This document shows positions 1 to 7,558 of a stretch of 35,955 nt of DNA, piece by piece. The notes below the pieces were generated by a model, which made no database searches, had not been told where the DNA came from, and saw only the letters and a list, made by a program, of their open reading frames with translations. Numbering within the stretch: the first letter of the stretch is position 1; every line of letters starts with the position of its first letter. Position numbers and translations under genes: made by a program. Source of the stretch: CAVXFS01 sp049582805 (lineage in GTDB: Bacteria > Pseudomonadota > Gammaproteobacteria > Burkholderiales > Gallionellaceae); contig JBAUUR010000049.1 of NCBI GenBank assembly GCA_049582805.1, positions 1 through 35,955 on the forward strand, written 5' to 3'.

Positions 1-215
1 ACGACACAGATGGGGTGCGCTTGCCGTATGTAGGGACAGCCGGACAGAAATGGAAGGAAACCACTTTGACGCTGGCCTATATGCCAACTGCCAGCTTCGA
101 ACTCCGCGGTGAAATTCGCGGCGACTCCTCCAACGAGGCGGTATTCCTGAATAGCGATGGCACAGCCAAGACCGATCAAACCTCGTTCGGACTGGAAGCG
201 CTTTATAAATTCTGA
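1..215 (+). CDS. C-terminal part of an outer-membrane beta-barrel protein (partial)
   Basis: The open frame enters from the left edge (first complete codon at 3) and stops with TGA at 213-215, so only about 70 C-terminal residues are present. They alternate polar and hydrophobic residues as in beta-strands (for example TLTLAYMPTASFELRGEIR) and end in Tyr-Lys-Phe, the terminal aromatic residue typical of outer-membrane proteins inserted by the BAM complex. The style resembles the last strands of OmpL-like porins (putative beta-barrel porin-2 family), but the family cannot be fixed from this fragment. An internal GTG at 15 is unlikely to be a true start. The gene converges on the porin at 278-1447. 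Confidence 0.6.
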   Translation, partial: DTDGVRLPYVGTAGQKWKETTLTLAYMPTASFELRGEIRGDSSNEAVFLNSDGTAKTDQTSFGLEALYKF

Positions 216-220
216 TCAGA

Positions 221-250
221 ATAAAAAACGGGCACCCGAAGGTGCCCGTT
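221..250 (-). terminator. Rho-independent terminator of the porin gene
   Basis: A perfect 10-bp inverted repeat (227-236 with 241-250, loop CGAA) is followed on the minus strand by a T run (the A-rich stretch 223-228 on plus). It lies 28 bp past the porin stop. In the plus direction the hairpin is not followed by T's, so it serves mainly the minus-strand gene, though it may also help end the partial gene at 1-215. Confidence 0.85.
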
Positions 251-277
251 CATACTTCAGATTTTCCTAAAGGAATA

Positions 278-1447
278 TTAGAAGCTATGCTTCAAGCCGA
301 GAGACCAGGCATCCACTTTGTTGCCCAGCTGCGCTGCGCTGACATTGCCGCCGATGCCGTCAAAACCGCCCAAGCCATAAGCTGCATACGTGTCATTGCT
401 GACCTGGGTATACAGCGCATAGACCATGGTGTTCTTGCTCAGGCTGTGATCATAACCCACGGCCCATTGCTTGGCACCGGAGTCACTGCTATCGCCATAC
501 ACTGCCTGTTGAAAAGAGCTATCACCCGCAGCGGTGTAAGCCAGTTTCACGGCATCGCTGTTGCTGAAGTTATATTTGCCGGCCAGATACCAGTCCGATT
601 GATTCTTCGTCCCGTAAGTTGCGATATTTGGTTGATATTTAACGCTTTCATACGCCAAGTTGATCGTGAACGCGTCCACGGAGTAGCCGCCACCCAATTT
701 CCACGAGGTAAACTTATCATTCGGGCTGAGGCCACAGCCCAATTCACAACCATTAATACCACCATTATTGACATCCTGACCATTCCCAAGAAGACCCGTG
801 CCTGCGGAACCGATTTCAAGAGATTGGTATGCCAACGATACATTGATCGGCCCAGCGCCATACATGGCCGCCAACGAATAAGCGTTACCTTTGGTTGTGC
901 CATTCGTTTGGTCAGCCGATCCTACCGGAGTTCCAGCGCCGGCAACATAAGCTGCCGCCACGGTTACGCCAGCCATTGCCGGGCTGACGTAAGCCACAAC
1001 ATCAGGAACGTGGATACGATCGGTTCCATCCAGCGGACCCATCAAGGCGCGGTTATCAGCAATCGTGTCGGCAAACAAATCCAGACCGCGGGTAGCCATC
1101 TTGTATGGGGTGTCATGCCTGCCCAGGAGCAGGGTACCCCAGTCCTTGCCGCTCAAGCCTGCGAAGCTATCCCTGCTTGCCAGGGTGGAAGGACTACCAG
1201 CACTATTACTCAGACCGATGTCACTTTCGATTTGCCAGATTGCGGAAGTGCCGCTACCCATATCTTCAGCGCCCTTGAGGCCGACGATAGAAGCATTGCT
1301 CGAAACCTGGGTGGCAGACCCACCATTGGAACCGCTATTCACAAAGTCCAAAGAAACATTAGCCGAACCGTAAATGGTGGTATCAGCCATTGCAACCGGA
1401 GCTACGAAAGCGCCGGCAACTGCTAAAGCGATTAATTTCTTTTTCAT
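278..1447 (-). CDS. Gram-negative general porin (Porin_4/OmpC-like)
   Basis: A 389-residue outer-membrane porin, expected to form a trimeric 16-stranded barrel for passive diffusion of small solutes. The N-terminus MKKKLIALAVAGAFVAPVAMA is a clear signal peptide with cleavage after AMA, and the mature protein opens with DTTIYGSANVSLDF, the usual first strand of betaproteobacterial porins. It ends in Ser-Leu-Gly-Leu-Lys-His-Ser-Phe with the terminal Phe needed for outer-membrane assembly. The pattern LSKNTMVYALYTQVSN near the C-terminus is also typical of the family. An AGGAGA ribosome-binding site lies 6-7 bases before the ATG at 1447. Monocistronic: about 280 bp separate it from the next minus-strand gene and a terminator follows. 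Substrate specificity cannot be judged from sequence. Confidence 0.93.
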   Translation of the reverse strand: MKKKLIALAVAGAFVAPVAMADTTIYGSANVSLDFVNSGSNGGSATQVSSNASIVGLKGAEDMGSGTSAIWQIESDIGLSNSAGSPSTLASRDSFAGLSGKDWGTLLLGRHDTPYKMATRGLDLFADTIADNRALMGPLDGTDRIHVPDVVAYVSPAMAGVTVAAAYVAGAGTPVGSADQTNGTTKGNAYSLAAMYGAGPINVSLAYQSLEIGSAGTGLLGNGQDVNNGGINGCELGCGLSPNDKFTSWKLGGGYSVDAFTINLAYESVKYQPNIATYGTKNQSDWYLAGKYNFSNSDAVKLAYTAAGDSSFQQAVYGDSSDSGAKQWAVGYDHSLSKNTMVYALYTQVSNDTYAAYGLGGFDGIGGNVSAAQLGNKVDAWSLGLKHSF

Positions 1448-1728
1448 GCAGATTCTCCTAAGAATTTTTTTAAGATTATCAAACGGGTCTCCCCATTAAA
1501 AACTCCCTCAAGTCACGATGAGACCTGTGGGAAGTCAGGCGCCATTTTGGCAGAGCGCTAAAGAGGCATGCAAGGAGCCAAAGGAATCTGTTGTATTTGT
1601 GCAACAAGCAAAATATATAACTTATTGTATAATAAGCAAATTGTATAAACAGGGACTTCATGGAGAAGTACCTTCCAGAGATTTCATTCTTGCAAATCAG
1701 GGAGTCCAGAACAGAAATTTATATTCCC
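1448..1728. promoter_or_regulatory. AT-rich upstream region of the porin with a dyad
   Basis: This 281-bp gap between the response regulator stop and the porin start has no convincing gene. It holds an AT-rich stretch (about 1595-1660) with a dyad CTTATT-GTAT-AATAAG at 1621-1636 and three TTGTAT words. A second inverted repeat, GGTCTC (1486-1491) / GAGACC (1520-1525), lies nearer the porin start. The region must carry the porin promoter, but I cannot choose a -35/-10 pair with confidence. Regulator binding at the dyad is inference. Confidence 0.35.
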
Positions 1729-2502
1729 TTAACCTAATTCTTTAACGATATATTGCTGCCTGCGACTGATGGGAAGCATTTCATCCAGACCTTTGACTTT
1801 CACCACCCAGTGCGAGTCACCTCCTTCATCATCCATCACCTTTTCAAATCCCTCAATTTCATCCTTGGCCACCAGGCAATTGCGGTGAATTCGGATGAAG
1901 CGCGCGGCAAATTCCTTTTCCAGCGCAGTCAGCGGCTCATCTATCAGAAATTCACGCTCCAGCGTGCGTACTGTGACGTATTTCAATTCGGCGCGCAGAT
2001 ACAGGATATTTTCCACGGGAATCAGGAAAATTTTCCCTCTTTCGTGAATTGAAAGGTTTTTGCGAGACTCGGGGGTGAGTTCCTGCAACACCTCGGTCCG
2101 CAACGGCACCATGTTCCGTACATGCGTCAATGCGTCGAACAGGCGGCCAAGCCGAATTGGCTTTAGCAGGTAGTCAATTGCATGCAACTCAAACGCCTTG
2201 AGGGCGTAGGCATCATAGGCTGTCGTAAAGATTATCGCCGGGGGCTTCGGCAACTTCAGAAGATGCCTGGCCAATTCAATGCCGTCCATTTGCGGCATCC
2301 GGATATCCAATAGCACTACGTCAAGGTGAATAACTTCAAGTGCCGATATCTTTTCCAGTGCCTCGTACCCGTTGCTTGCCTCTCCCACGACTTCCAGCGG
2401 CATCTGTCCTGAGCAATCGATCAACAGTTCCTTGATGCGGTTTCGCGCGGGAGCCTCATCATCCACAATAAATACAGTCAGCGGAAGTTCAAAGATGCTC
2501 AT
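1729..2502 (-). CDS. algR: LytTR-family response regulator (AlgR-like)
   Basis: A 257-residue DNA-binding response regulator. The receiver domain (about 8-125) has the acidic pair D14-D15, phosphoacceptor D66 in LLDIRMPQMDG, the Thr of FTTAYD near 94, and K114 in YLLKPI. The LytTR DNA-binding domain (about 150-255) contains the typical IHERGKIFLIPVENILYL and FIRIHRNCLV patterns. It overlaps the upstream sensor kinase gene by 4 bp (ATGA, 2499-2502), so the two are translationally coupled and form a two-component pair. Family and the neighbouring argH match the AlgZ/AlgR locus of pseudomonads and relatives, where the pair controls surface structures such as pili or exopolysaccharide. The regulon here is unknown; the adjacent porin is a possible but unproven target. 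Confidence 0.9.
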   Translation of the reverse strand: MSIFELPLTVFIVDDEAPARNRIKELLIDCSGQMPLEVVGEASNGYEALEKISALEVIHLDVVLLDIRMPQMDGIELARHLLKLPKPPAIIFTTAYDAYALKAFELHAIDYLLKPIRLGRLFDALTHVRNMVPLRTEVLQELTPESRKNLSIHERGKIFLIPVENILYLRAELKYVTVRTLEREFLIDEPLTALEKEFAARFIRIHRNCLVAKDEIEGFEKVMDDEGGDSHWVVKVKGLDEMLPISRRQQYIVKELG

Positions 2503-3545
2503 CGAGTTTCTCCACGAGGTAATACTTCCTTAACATAGGGCAGAGCGATATGCACCTGATAACTATCCTTGCCGGCATTTACGGTATATCGCGCTTCGAT
2601 ATCGAACTGCAATTTCAATCTCTCGCGGATATTTGCCAGCGCTATCTTGTTCCCCATTTTGCTTCTGCCATGCTCCTGACGCGGATTATTCATTTCAAGA
2701 TGAAGCTGATTTTCGCTCAGATATAACTTTATCTCAATATTTCCCCCGCTTACCAAAGGCTCTATGCCGTGATACACGGCATTCTCCAGCAGCGGTTGCA
2801 ATATCAGTGGCGGTATCAAGGCGTCATCTGGCAGATTTTCGGTATGCCAGCTCACACTCAAACGTTCGCCAAGCCGCAATTTTTCCAGCGCGAGATACTG
2901 GCGCGTGAGTTCAATTTCATGGTGCACGGGAACCAGATCACTGTTTTGTGACATGGCCATACGGAACAGGTCGGACATATCCTCAAGCGCGCTTTCTGCG
3001 CGTTTTGGATTCGATCGTATAATTCCAAGCACAGCATTAATGGTGTTAAACAGGAAGTGAGGCCGTATCCGGGCCTGCAAGGCTTGAAGGCGCGCTTCAT
3101 GGATGGCCGGAGAAAGCGCCGTCTTTCTGATTCGGAAATAGACGAGCAGTAATGTCGTCGCGGCGGTGCCCAACAGGATGTTACGCCATACTTGAAAACT
3201 TGCCGATCCCGCCAGAGGCTCATTCAGCGGCATTTCAAAGTAAAATACCAATAAAGTAACAATAATTTCAAGCAACAGCACGGTAACGATGCCGTACCAA
3301 TAGGGCAGCCGGGACAACGCGGGGCTGAGCGAAAACAGCAGCAACAAATTCAGCAGCAATGAGGGTTGTATCAGAGTGGATATGTCCAGTATCCGCTGCA
3401 GCACGTCCCGCCACGACGAAGCTTGAGCCAGGGCCAGCAAAAGAGCCATGCCATTTGCCAGCAATACAATACGCAGCATAACTCCAAGGCTGCGAAAATT
3501 CGGCAGCACGTTGAACTCACGGTTTTGATTTATACTCTGCGCCAT
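2499..3545 (-). CDS. algZ: LytS/AlgZ-type membrane sensor histidine kinase
   Basis: A 348-residue sensor kinase of the His_kinase (LytS/YehU/FimS) family. Hydrophobic segments at about 24-42, 60-72, 86-103 and 122-138 form the membrane part. A short linker leads to the phosphoacceptor His163 in ARIRPHFLFNTINAV, followed by the N-box region LILQPLLENAVYHGIEP and an ATPase domain ending near the C-terminus. I chose the ATG at 3545 because AAGGGA sits 6 bases upstream; an ATG at 3566 would add seven residues without a ribosome-binding site. It is divergent from argH with only about 40 bp between starts, so promoters overlap. Its stop overlaps the regulator start by 4 bp. It should phosphorylate that regulator; the signal sensed is unknown. 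Confidence 0.88.
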   Translation of the reverse strand: MAQSINQNREFNVLPNFRSLGVMLRIVLLANGMALLLALAQASSWRDVLQRILDISTLIQPSLLLNLLLLFSLSPALSRLPYWYGIVTVLLLEIIVTLLVFYFEMPLNEPLAGSASFQVWRNILLGTAATTLLLVYFRIRKTALSPAIHEARLQALQARIRPHFLFNTINAVLGIIRSNPKRAESALEDMSDLFRMAMSQNSDLVPVHHEIELTRQYLALEKLRLGERLSVSWHTENLPDDALIPPLILQPLLENAVYHGIEPLVSGGNIEIKLYLSENQLHLEMNNPRQEHGRSKMGNKIALANIRERLKLQFDIEARYTVNAGKDSYQVHIALPYVKEVLPRGETR

Positions 3546-3585
3546 ATGATTTCCCTTGGTTGCCATACATTCTGGACAAGAGACG

Positions 3586-4974
3586 ATGACGATGCAAGAT
3601 AAACAAGCCTGGTCGGGCCGTTTTAAGGAGCCGGTGGGAGATTTGGTAAAACGCTACACCGCATCCGTTGAATTCGACCAAAGGCTGGCGCCGTTCGATA
3701 TCCAGGGTTCCCTGGCGCACGCCGAGATGTTGGCTGCGTGCGACATTATCAGCGCGCAGGACTTGAACGACATACGTCGTGGTTTGGCGCAAATCGAGAA
3801 CGAAATTGTCAGCGGCGAATTTCACTGGTCGCTTGATTTTGAGGATGTGCATCTCAATATCGAGAAGCGGCTCACTGCACTGGTGGGCGACGCGGGTAAG
3901 CGCCTGCATACGGGACGCTCGCGTAACGACCAGGTGGCGACGGATGTGCGTCTGTATTTGCGCCATTCGATAGATGAACTATGCACCTTGATCCATGGAC
4001 TGCAAGCTGCCCTCGTTGAACTTGCATCGAACCATGTGCACACCATTATGCCTGGGTTCACCCATTTGCAGGTGGCCCAGCCGGTAAGCTTCGCCCACCA
4101 CCTGATGGCCTATTTCGAGATGCTCAGGCGTGATGCAGAACGTCTTGCCGATTGTCGCAAACGCGTCAACCGCCTGCCGTTGGGCGCGGCAGCATTGGCC
4201 GGCACCAGTTATCCGATCAGGCGCGAGTATGTTGCTGACCTGCTCGATTTTGACGGGCTGTGCGAGAACTCGCTGGACGCCGTGTCCGACCGCGATTTCG
4301 CCATCGAATTCATTGCGGCTGCCGCCTTGATCATGATGCATTTGTCGCGCCTGTCGGAAGAGCTGATTCTGTGGATGAGTCCGCGCTTCGGTTTTATCGA
4401 CATTGCCGACCGGTTCTGCACGGGCTCCTCCATCATGCCGCAGAAAAAGAATCCCGATGTGCCGGAGCTGGTGCGCGGCAAGACCGGCCGCGTCAATGGA
4501 CACCTGGTTGCGCTGTTGACCCTGATGAAATCGCAGCCCTTGGCTTATAACAAGGACAACCAGGAAGACAAGGAGCCACTGTTCGATAGCGTCGATACTC
4601 TGACCCAGACTTTGCGTATCTATACCGACATGCTGGGCGGAATCACTGTCAAGCATGAGGCCATGCGTAACGCGGCATTGCAAGGTTATGCCACGGCCAC
4701 CGATCTGGCCGATTATCTGGTGAAGAAGGGGTTGCCGTTCCGGGATGCGCATGAAGCGGTTGCGCGGGCAGTACGTTTTGCAGAACTGCGCAGCTGCGAT
4801 TTGAGCGAGCTGACAATAGCCGATCTGCAGCAATTTTCCAGGCTCATCGGAGAGGACGTCTACTCAGTGCTTACACTGGAAGGATCGTTGGCTTCCCGCA
4901 ACCATATCGGCGGCACTGCTCCGGAACAGGTCGCGGCTGCCATTGACCGCGCACGAAAATATTTGGCCAGATAA
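3586..4974 (+). CDS. argH: Argininosuccinate lyase
   Basis: A 462-residue cytosolic enzyme that splits argininosuccinate into arginine and fumarate, the last step of arginine synthesis. The fumarase/aspartase superfamily signature GSSIMPQKKNPDVPE carries the flexible catalytic-serine loop. Other family landmarks are AWSGRF at the N-terminus, HTGRSRNDQV, TIMPGFTHLQVAQPV and PLAYNKDNQEDKEPLFD. Length matches the usual 455-465. The frame is open from an upstream GTG at 3556, but that would overlap the divergent kinase promoter; ATG 3586 (MTMQDKQ) or ATG 3592 fits homologues. A position next to algZR is conserved in several proteobacterial lineages. Confidence 0.96.
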   Translation: MTMQDKQAWSGRFKEPVGDLVKRYTASVEFDQRLAPFDIQGSLAHAEMLAACDIISAQDLNDIRRGLAQIENEIVSGEFHWSLDFEDVHLNIEKRLTALVGDAGKRLHTGRSRNDQVATDVRLYLRHSIDELCTLIHGLQAALVELASNHVHTIMPGFTHLQVAQPVSFAHHLMAYFEMLRRDAERLADCRKRVNRLPLGAAALAGTSYPIRREYVADLLDFDGLCENSLDAVSDRDFAIEFIAAAALIMMHLSRLSEELILWMSPRFGFIDIADRFCTGSSIMPQKKNPDVPELVRGKTGRVNGHLVALLTLMKSQPLAYNKDNQEDKEPLFDSVDTLTQTLRIYTDMLGGITVKHEAMRNAALQGYATATDLADYLVKKGLPFRDAHEAVARAVRFAELRSCDLSELTIADLQQFSRLIGEDVYSVLTLEGSLASRNHIGGTAPEQVAAAIDRARKYLAR

Positions 4975-5000
4975 AAAAATTGGGCGATCTGGAATCGCCC
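4973..5000 (-). terminator. Terminator of the hemA-prfA-prmC-grxD transcript
   Basis: Stem GGGCGAT (4982-4988) pairs with ATCGCCC (4994-5000) across loop CTGGA. On the minus strand it is followed by a T run (A's 4973-4979 on plus), so it ends transcription coming from grxD. It directly abuts the argH stop; in the plus direction the hairpin lacks a T tract. Confidence 0.75.
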
Positions 5001-5014
5001 GAAAGGAGGAGAGT

Positions 5015-5059
5015 ATGAAAAACAGGTTTTTCAACCCGGAGTTCCAACACTCAAGTTGA
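5015..5059 (+). CDS. Possible 14-residue mini-ORF with a very strong ribosome-binding site
   Basis: ATG at 5015 is preceded by AAGGAGGAGAGT, a near-perfect Shine-Dalgarno at good spacing, and reads 14 codons (MKNRFFNPEFQHSS) to TGA 5057-5059. It lies just after argH on the plus strand, right behind the hairpin at 4982-5000. No product family is recognised. It may be a tiny expressed peptide, a decayed gene start, or chance. Confidence 0.25.
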   Translation: MKNRFFNPEFQHSS

Positions 5060-5099
5060 CTATACCGACAGGTTTTGTAATTTCATATATGCAAAACGG

Positions 5100-5137
5100 C
5101 CTAGATAATTCTGCCGAATGACCTAGATAATTTGCCG
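5100..5137. repeat. Two direct copies of CCTAGATAATT, 22 bp apart
   Basis: CCTAGATAATT occurs at 5100-5110 and 5122-5132, each followed by TGCCG (5112-5116 and 5133-5137). The pair sits between the grxD stop and the terminator, in the 3' untranslated part of the minus-strand transcript. Function unknown. Confidence 0.6.
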
Positions 5138-5138
5138 G

Positions 5139-5462
5139 CTATTGCGTAGTACCTACCCCCTTTAGCAATTCCTTAAGCTCTCCACTCTGATACATTTCGC
5201 TTGCTATGTCGGAGCCGCCGATAAACGTGGCATTGATGTAAAGTTGCGGAATGGTTGGCCAGTTGGCGTAATCCTTGACACCCTGGCGTATCTCCGGATT
5301 TGCCAGCACGTCCACGCTGAAAAAATCCTTGATTCCGAGGGCTCCCAGAATGCGCACCAGGTTGGCAGAAAAGCCGCATTGAGGAAACTGCGGGGTGCCT
5401 TTCATGTATAGCACCACTGGGTGCTCCGTGATTTGCTGCTTGATAAGTTCTTGAATATCCAT
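5139..5462 (-). CDS. grxD: Monothiol glutaredoxin, Grx4 family (CGFS type)
   Basis: A 107-residue cytosolic glutaredoxin with the monothiol active site CGFS at C29 (KGTPQFPQCGFSANLV), the cis-proline region WPTIPQLYINATFIGG and the GSDI glutathione-binding segment. Such proteins bind a [2Fe-2S] cluster with glutathione, usually with a BolA partner, and act in iron-sulfur trafficking rather than disulfide reduction. Length equals the single-domain family norm. It lies 60 bp after prmC on the same strand and probably shares the hemA-prfA-prmC transcript. This arrangement (prmC then grxD) is common in betaproteobacteria. Confidence 0.95.
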   Translation of the reverse strand: MDIQELIKQQITEHPVVLYMKGTPQFPQCGFSANLVRILGALGIKDFFSVDVLANPEIRQGVKDYANWPTIPQLYINATFIGGSDIASEMYQSGELKELLKGVGTTQ

Positions 5463-5522
5463 ATGGGCCTCTATATGTCGAGTAAATTAGTTAGGTATTC
5501 TATTCATATGTGTCCAGCCGGG

Positions 5523-6470
5523 TCAAGCAAATCGTCCTCCGCTGACCCGTTCTATTCCCGCCAAATCGCGCACCGAGAACACCTCGAGCAAACCAGCTTC
5601 TCGCAGGAGATTGCGCACCGTTACGGCCTGGTCGTAGCCATGTTCAAACATGAGCCAGCCGCCGGGATTAAGGTGTGCGGGTGCATTGCTTACGATGCGG
5701 CGGATGTCTTCCAGCCCGTCAACACCGGAAGCCAGAGCAGAAAGCGGTTCGAAAGGTAAATCACCCTGCAGCAAATGCGGGTCGCCCGCTGCAACATAGG
5801 GCGGATTGGACACGATGAGGTCAAAGCGTTGCATATCAAGCGGTTCGAACCAATTGCCCGGTTCGAAAACAATGTTGGCGATATTCAACTGGTGTGCATT
5901 CTCGTGAGCCACGACCAGCGCCGCCGCAGAAGCCTCCACCGCCACCACCTCGGCATCCGGCCGGGCGTGGGCGATGGACAGGGCGATAGCGCCGCAACCG
6001 GTACCCAGGTCCAGCACGCGAAACAGGCTCCCTCCCGCGCAGGCGGGGTAACCAGCGACTTGGCGGCTTTGCCGCCTAGTCGAGTGGCTAGTGGTTCTAT
6101 CAGAGGCTTGGGGCGCGGGATGCATTTGCGGGACGTGCCGCAAGGCCAGTTCGACCAGCAATTCGGTTTCCGGACGGGGAATCAGGGTCGCTGGCGTAAC
6201 CTTGAATATCAGCCCGAAGAACTCGCGCTCGCCGAGGAGGTAGGCGAGCGGCTCGCCGCGCAGGCGACGCAGCAACAGTTCGTGATATCGGGCTTGCTCC
6301 TGGTCAGTCAGACAGCGCTCAGGGTGCGCCAGCAGGCTTGCACGTGAAACTTTCAGCACATGCCGCAACAGGATTTGCACTTCGATACGCGCAGTACCGC
6401 TGTCAAGCCCAAGCATCACGGCCAGCCTTGCGGCATCCTGAACCAATAGCTGCTGAATACTGCCCGGCAA
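5523..6470 (-). CDS. prmC: Peptide chain release factor N5-glutamine methyltransferase, with an inserted palindromic segment
   Basis: A 315-residue SAM-dependent enzyme that methylates the glutamine of the GGQ motif in release factors RF1 and RF2; its substrate gene prfA is 5 bp upstream. An N-terminal helical domain (about 1-75) is followed by the methyltransferase fold with VLDLGTGCGAIALSI (SAM binding) and catalytic SNPPYV. The family norm is about 275-290 residues. The excess is a segment of about 30 residues (roughly 117-146) placed just before the SAM-binding strand, rich in Arg, Ser, Thr and Ala. The DNA there (about 6030-6100) is a strong palindrome, so it looks like an in-frame element rather than native sequence. 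The frame is intact, so the protein may still work. Confidence 0.93.
   Translation of the reverse strand: MPGSIQQLLVQDAARLAVMLGLDSGTARIEVQILLRHVLKVSRASLLAHPERCLTDQEQARYHELLLRRLRGEPLAYLLGEREFFGLIFKVTPATLIPRPETELLVELALRHVPQMHPAPQASDRTTSHSTRRQSRQVAGYPACAGGSLFRVLDLGTGCGAIALSIAHARPDAEVVAVEASAAALVVAHENAHQLNIANIVFEPGNWFEPLDMQRFDLIVSNPPYVAAGDPHLLQGDLPFEPLSALASGVDGLEDIRRIVSNAPAHLNPGGWLMFEHGYDQAVTVRNLLREAGLLEVFSVRDLAGIERVSGGRFA
6030..6100. repeat. Palindromic element inserted in frame in prmC
   Basis: Two hairpins lie side by side: CCCGC (6034-6038) / GCGGG (6043-6047), and a larger one with arms CGACTTGGCGGC (6056-6067) and GCCGCCTAGTCG (6071-6082) around TTT; one base in each 12-base arm is unpaired. 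Outer bases AACCA (6050-6054) and TGGTT (6092-6096) also pair. This structure matches the stretch of PrmC absent from the usual family length. It resembles REP-type elements; identity to other copies elsewhere in the genome is not testable here. Confidence 0.7.
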
Positions 6471-6475
6471 GACAA

Positions 6476-7558
6476 TCAGCTTTCTTCGGCCAGCGCCGCG
6501 AGCTGCTCCGCCTGGTATTCAGCCATCAGCGCGCCGGTCAGTTCGCTGATATCACCATCCATGATTTGATCCATCTTGTACAGCGTGAGGTTGATGCGGT
6601 GGTCGGTGACGCGGCCCTGCGGGAAATTGTAGGTGCGGATGCGCTCGGAGCGGTCGCCGCTGCCCACCAGCGATTTGCGTTCGGCTGCCAGCTTGCTGTT
6701 CGCTTCACGTTCCTGCCTGTCCTTGATGCGTGCGGCCAGCACGCGCATCGCCTGCGCCTTGTTCTGGTGCTGCGAGCGCCCGTCCTGGCATTCCACCACC
6801 GTGCCGGTCGGGATGTGGGTGACGCGCACGGCGGAATCGGTCTTGTTGATGTGCTGCCCGCCCGCGCCGGATGCGCGGAAAGTATCGATGCGCAGGTCGG
6901 CGGGATTGAGCACCACGTCGCTGACCTCGTCCGCCTCAGGCAATACCGCCACGGTGCAGGCCGAGGTGTGGATGCGGCCCTGCGCTTCGGTGGCGGGTAC
7001 GCGCTGCACGCGATGCGCGCCGGATTCGAATTTCAGCACCGAGTAGGCGCCCTGGCCCACGATGCGCGCAATGATTTCCTTGTAGCCGCCGACTTCGCCG
7101 GGGCTTTCCGAAACCACTTCCACCTGCCAGCGCCTGCGTTCGGCGAAACGCGAATACATGCGGAACAGATCGCCCACAAACAACGCGGCCTCGTCGCCGC
7201 CGGTACCGGCGCGGATTTCCAGGAACACATTGCGTTCGTCGTTGGGATCTTTCGGCAGCAGCAGTTTTTGCAACTCGATTTCGAGCTGCTCCAGGCGTGC
7301 GCGTCCCGCTTTCACTTCCTCTTCGGCGAATTCGCGCATGTCCGGATCGCTGGCCATTTCCTGCGCAGTGGCGATGTCCTCTTCGCAGGCCTGGTAGGCA
7401 TGGAAACTTTCCACGACCGGCCCCAGCTCCGAGCGCTCGCGGCTCAGCCTGCGGAAGTTGTCCATGTCGCGCGTCGCGTCTTCGCTGCTCAACAGATGGC
7501 CGATCTCGTCCAGACGCTCACTTAACTGGGCGAGTTTTGCAGCGATGCTGGGGTTCAT
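6476..7558 (-). CDS. prfA: Peptide chain release factor 1
   Basis: A 360-residue class I release factor that reads UAA and UAG and triggers peptide release. The catalytic GGQ is in RASGAGGQHINKTDSAVR (near residues 230-235), and the stop-codon reading tripeptide PAT is in RVQRVPATEAQGR (near 187-189). Length is exactly typical. The start ATG overlaps the hemA stop by 4 bp (7555-7558), and prmC, whose product modifies this GGQ, follows 5 bp later. hemA-prfA-prmC is a widely conserved gene order. Confidence 0.98.
   Translation of the reverse strand: MNPSIAAKLAQLSERLDEIGHLLSSEDATRDMDNFRRLSRERSELGPVVESFHAYQACEEDIATAQEMASDPDMREFAEEEVKAGRARLEQLEIELQKLLLPKDPNDERNVFLEIRAGTGGDEAALFVGDLFRMYSRFAERRRWQVEVVSESPGEVGGYKEIIARIVGQGAYSVLKFESGAHRVQRVPATEAQGRIHTSACTVAVLPEADEVSDVVLNPADLRIDTFRASGAGGQHINKTDSAVRVTHIPTGTVVECQDGRSQHQNKAQAMRVLAARIKDRQEREANSKLAAERKSLVGSGDRSERIRTYNFPQGRVTDHRINLTLYKMDQIMDGDISELTGALMAEYQAEQLAALAEES

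Noticed and set aside
242..1426. 394-codon open frame on the plus strand
   Set aside because: It is antisense to a clear porin with signal peptide, ribosome-binding site and terminal Phe; the translated product shows no family features.
2858..3223. 121-codon frame inside the sensor kinase gene on the same strand
   Set aside because: Out-of-frame shadow within the intact kinase gene; no separate ribosome-binding site.
3979..4833. 284-codon minus-strand open frame inside argH
   Set aside because: Antisense shadow; argH is unambiguous.
6338..7525. 395-codon plus-strand open frame opposite prfA
   Set aside because: A GC-bias shadow of prfA; His/Ala/Arg-rich with no recognisable domain.
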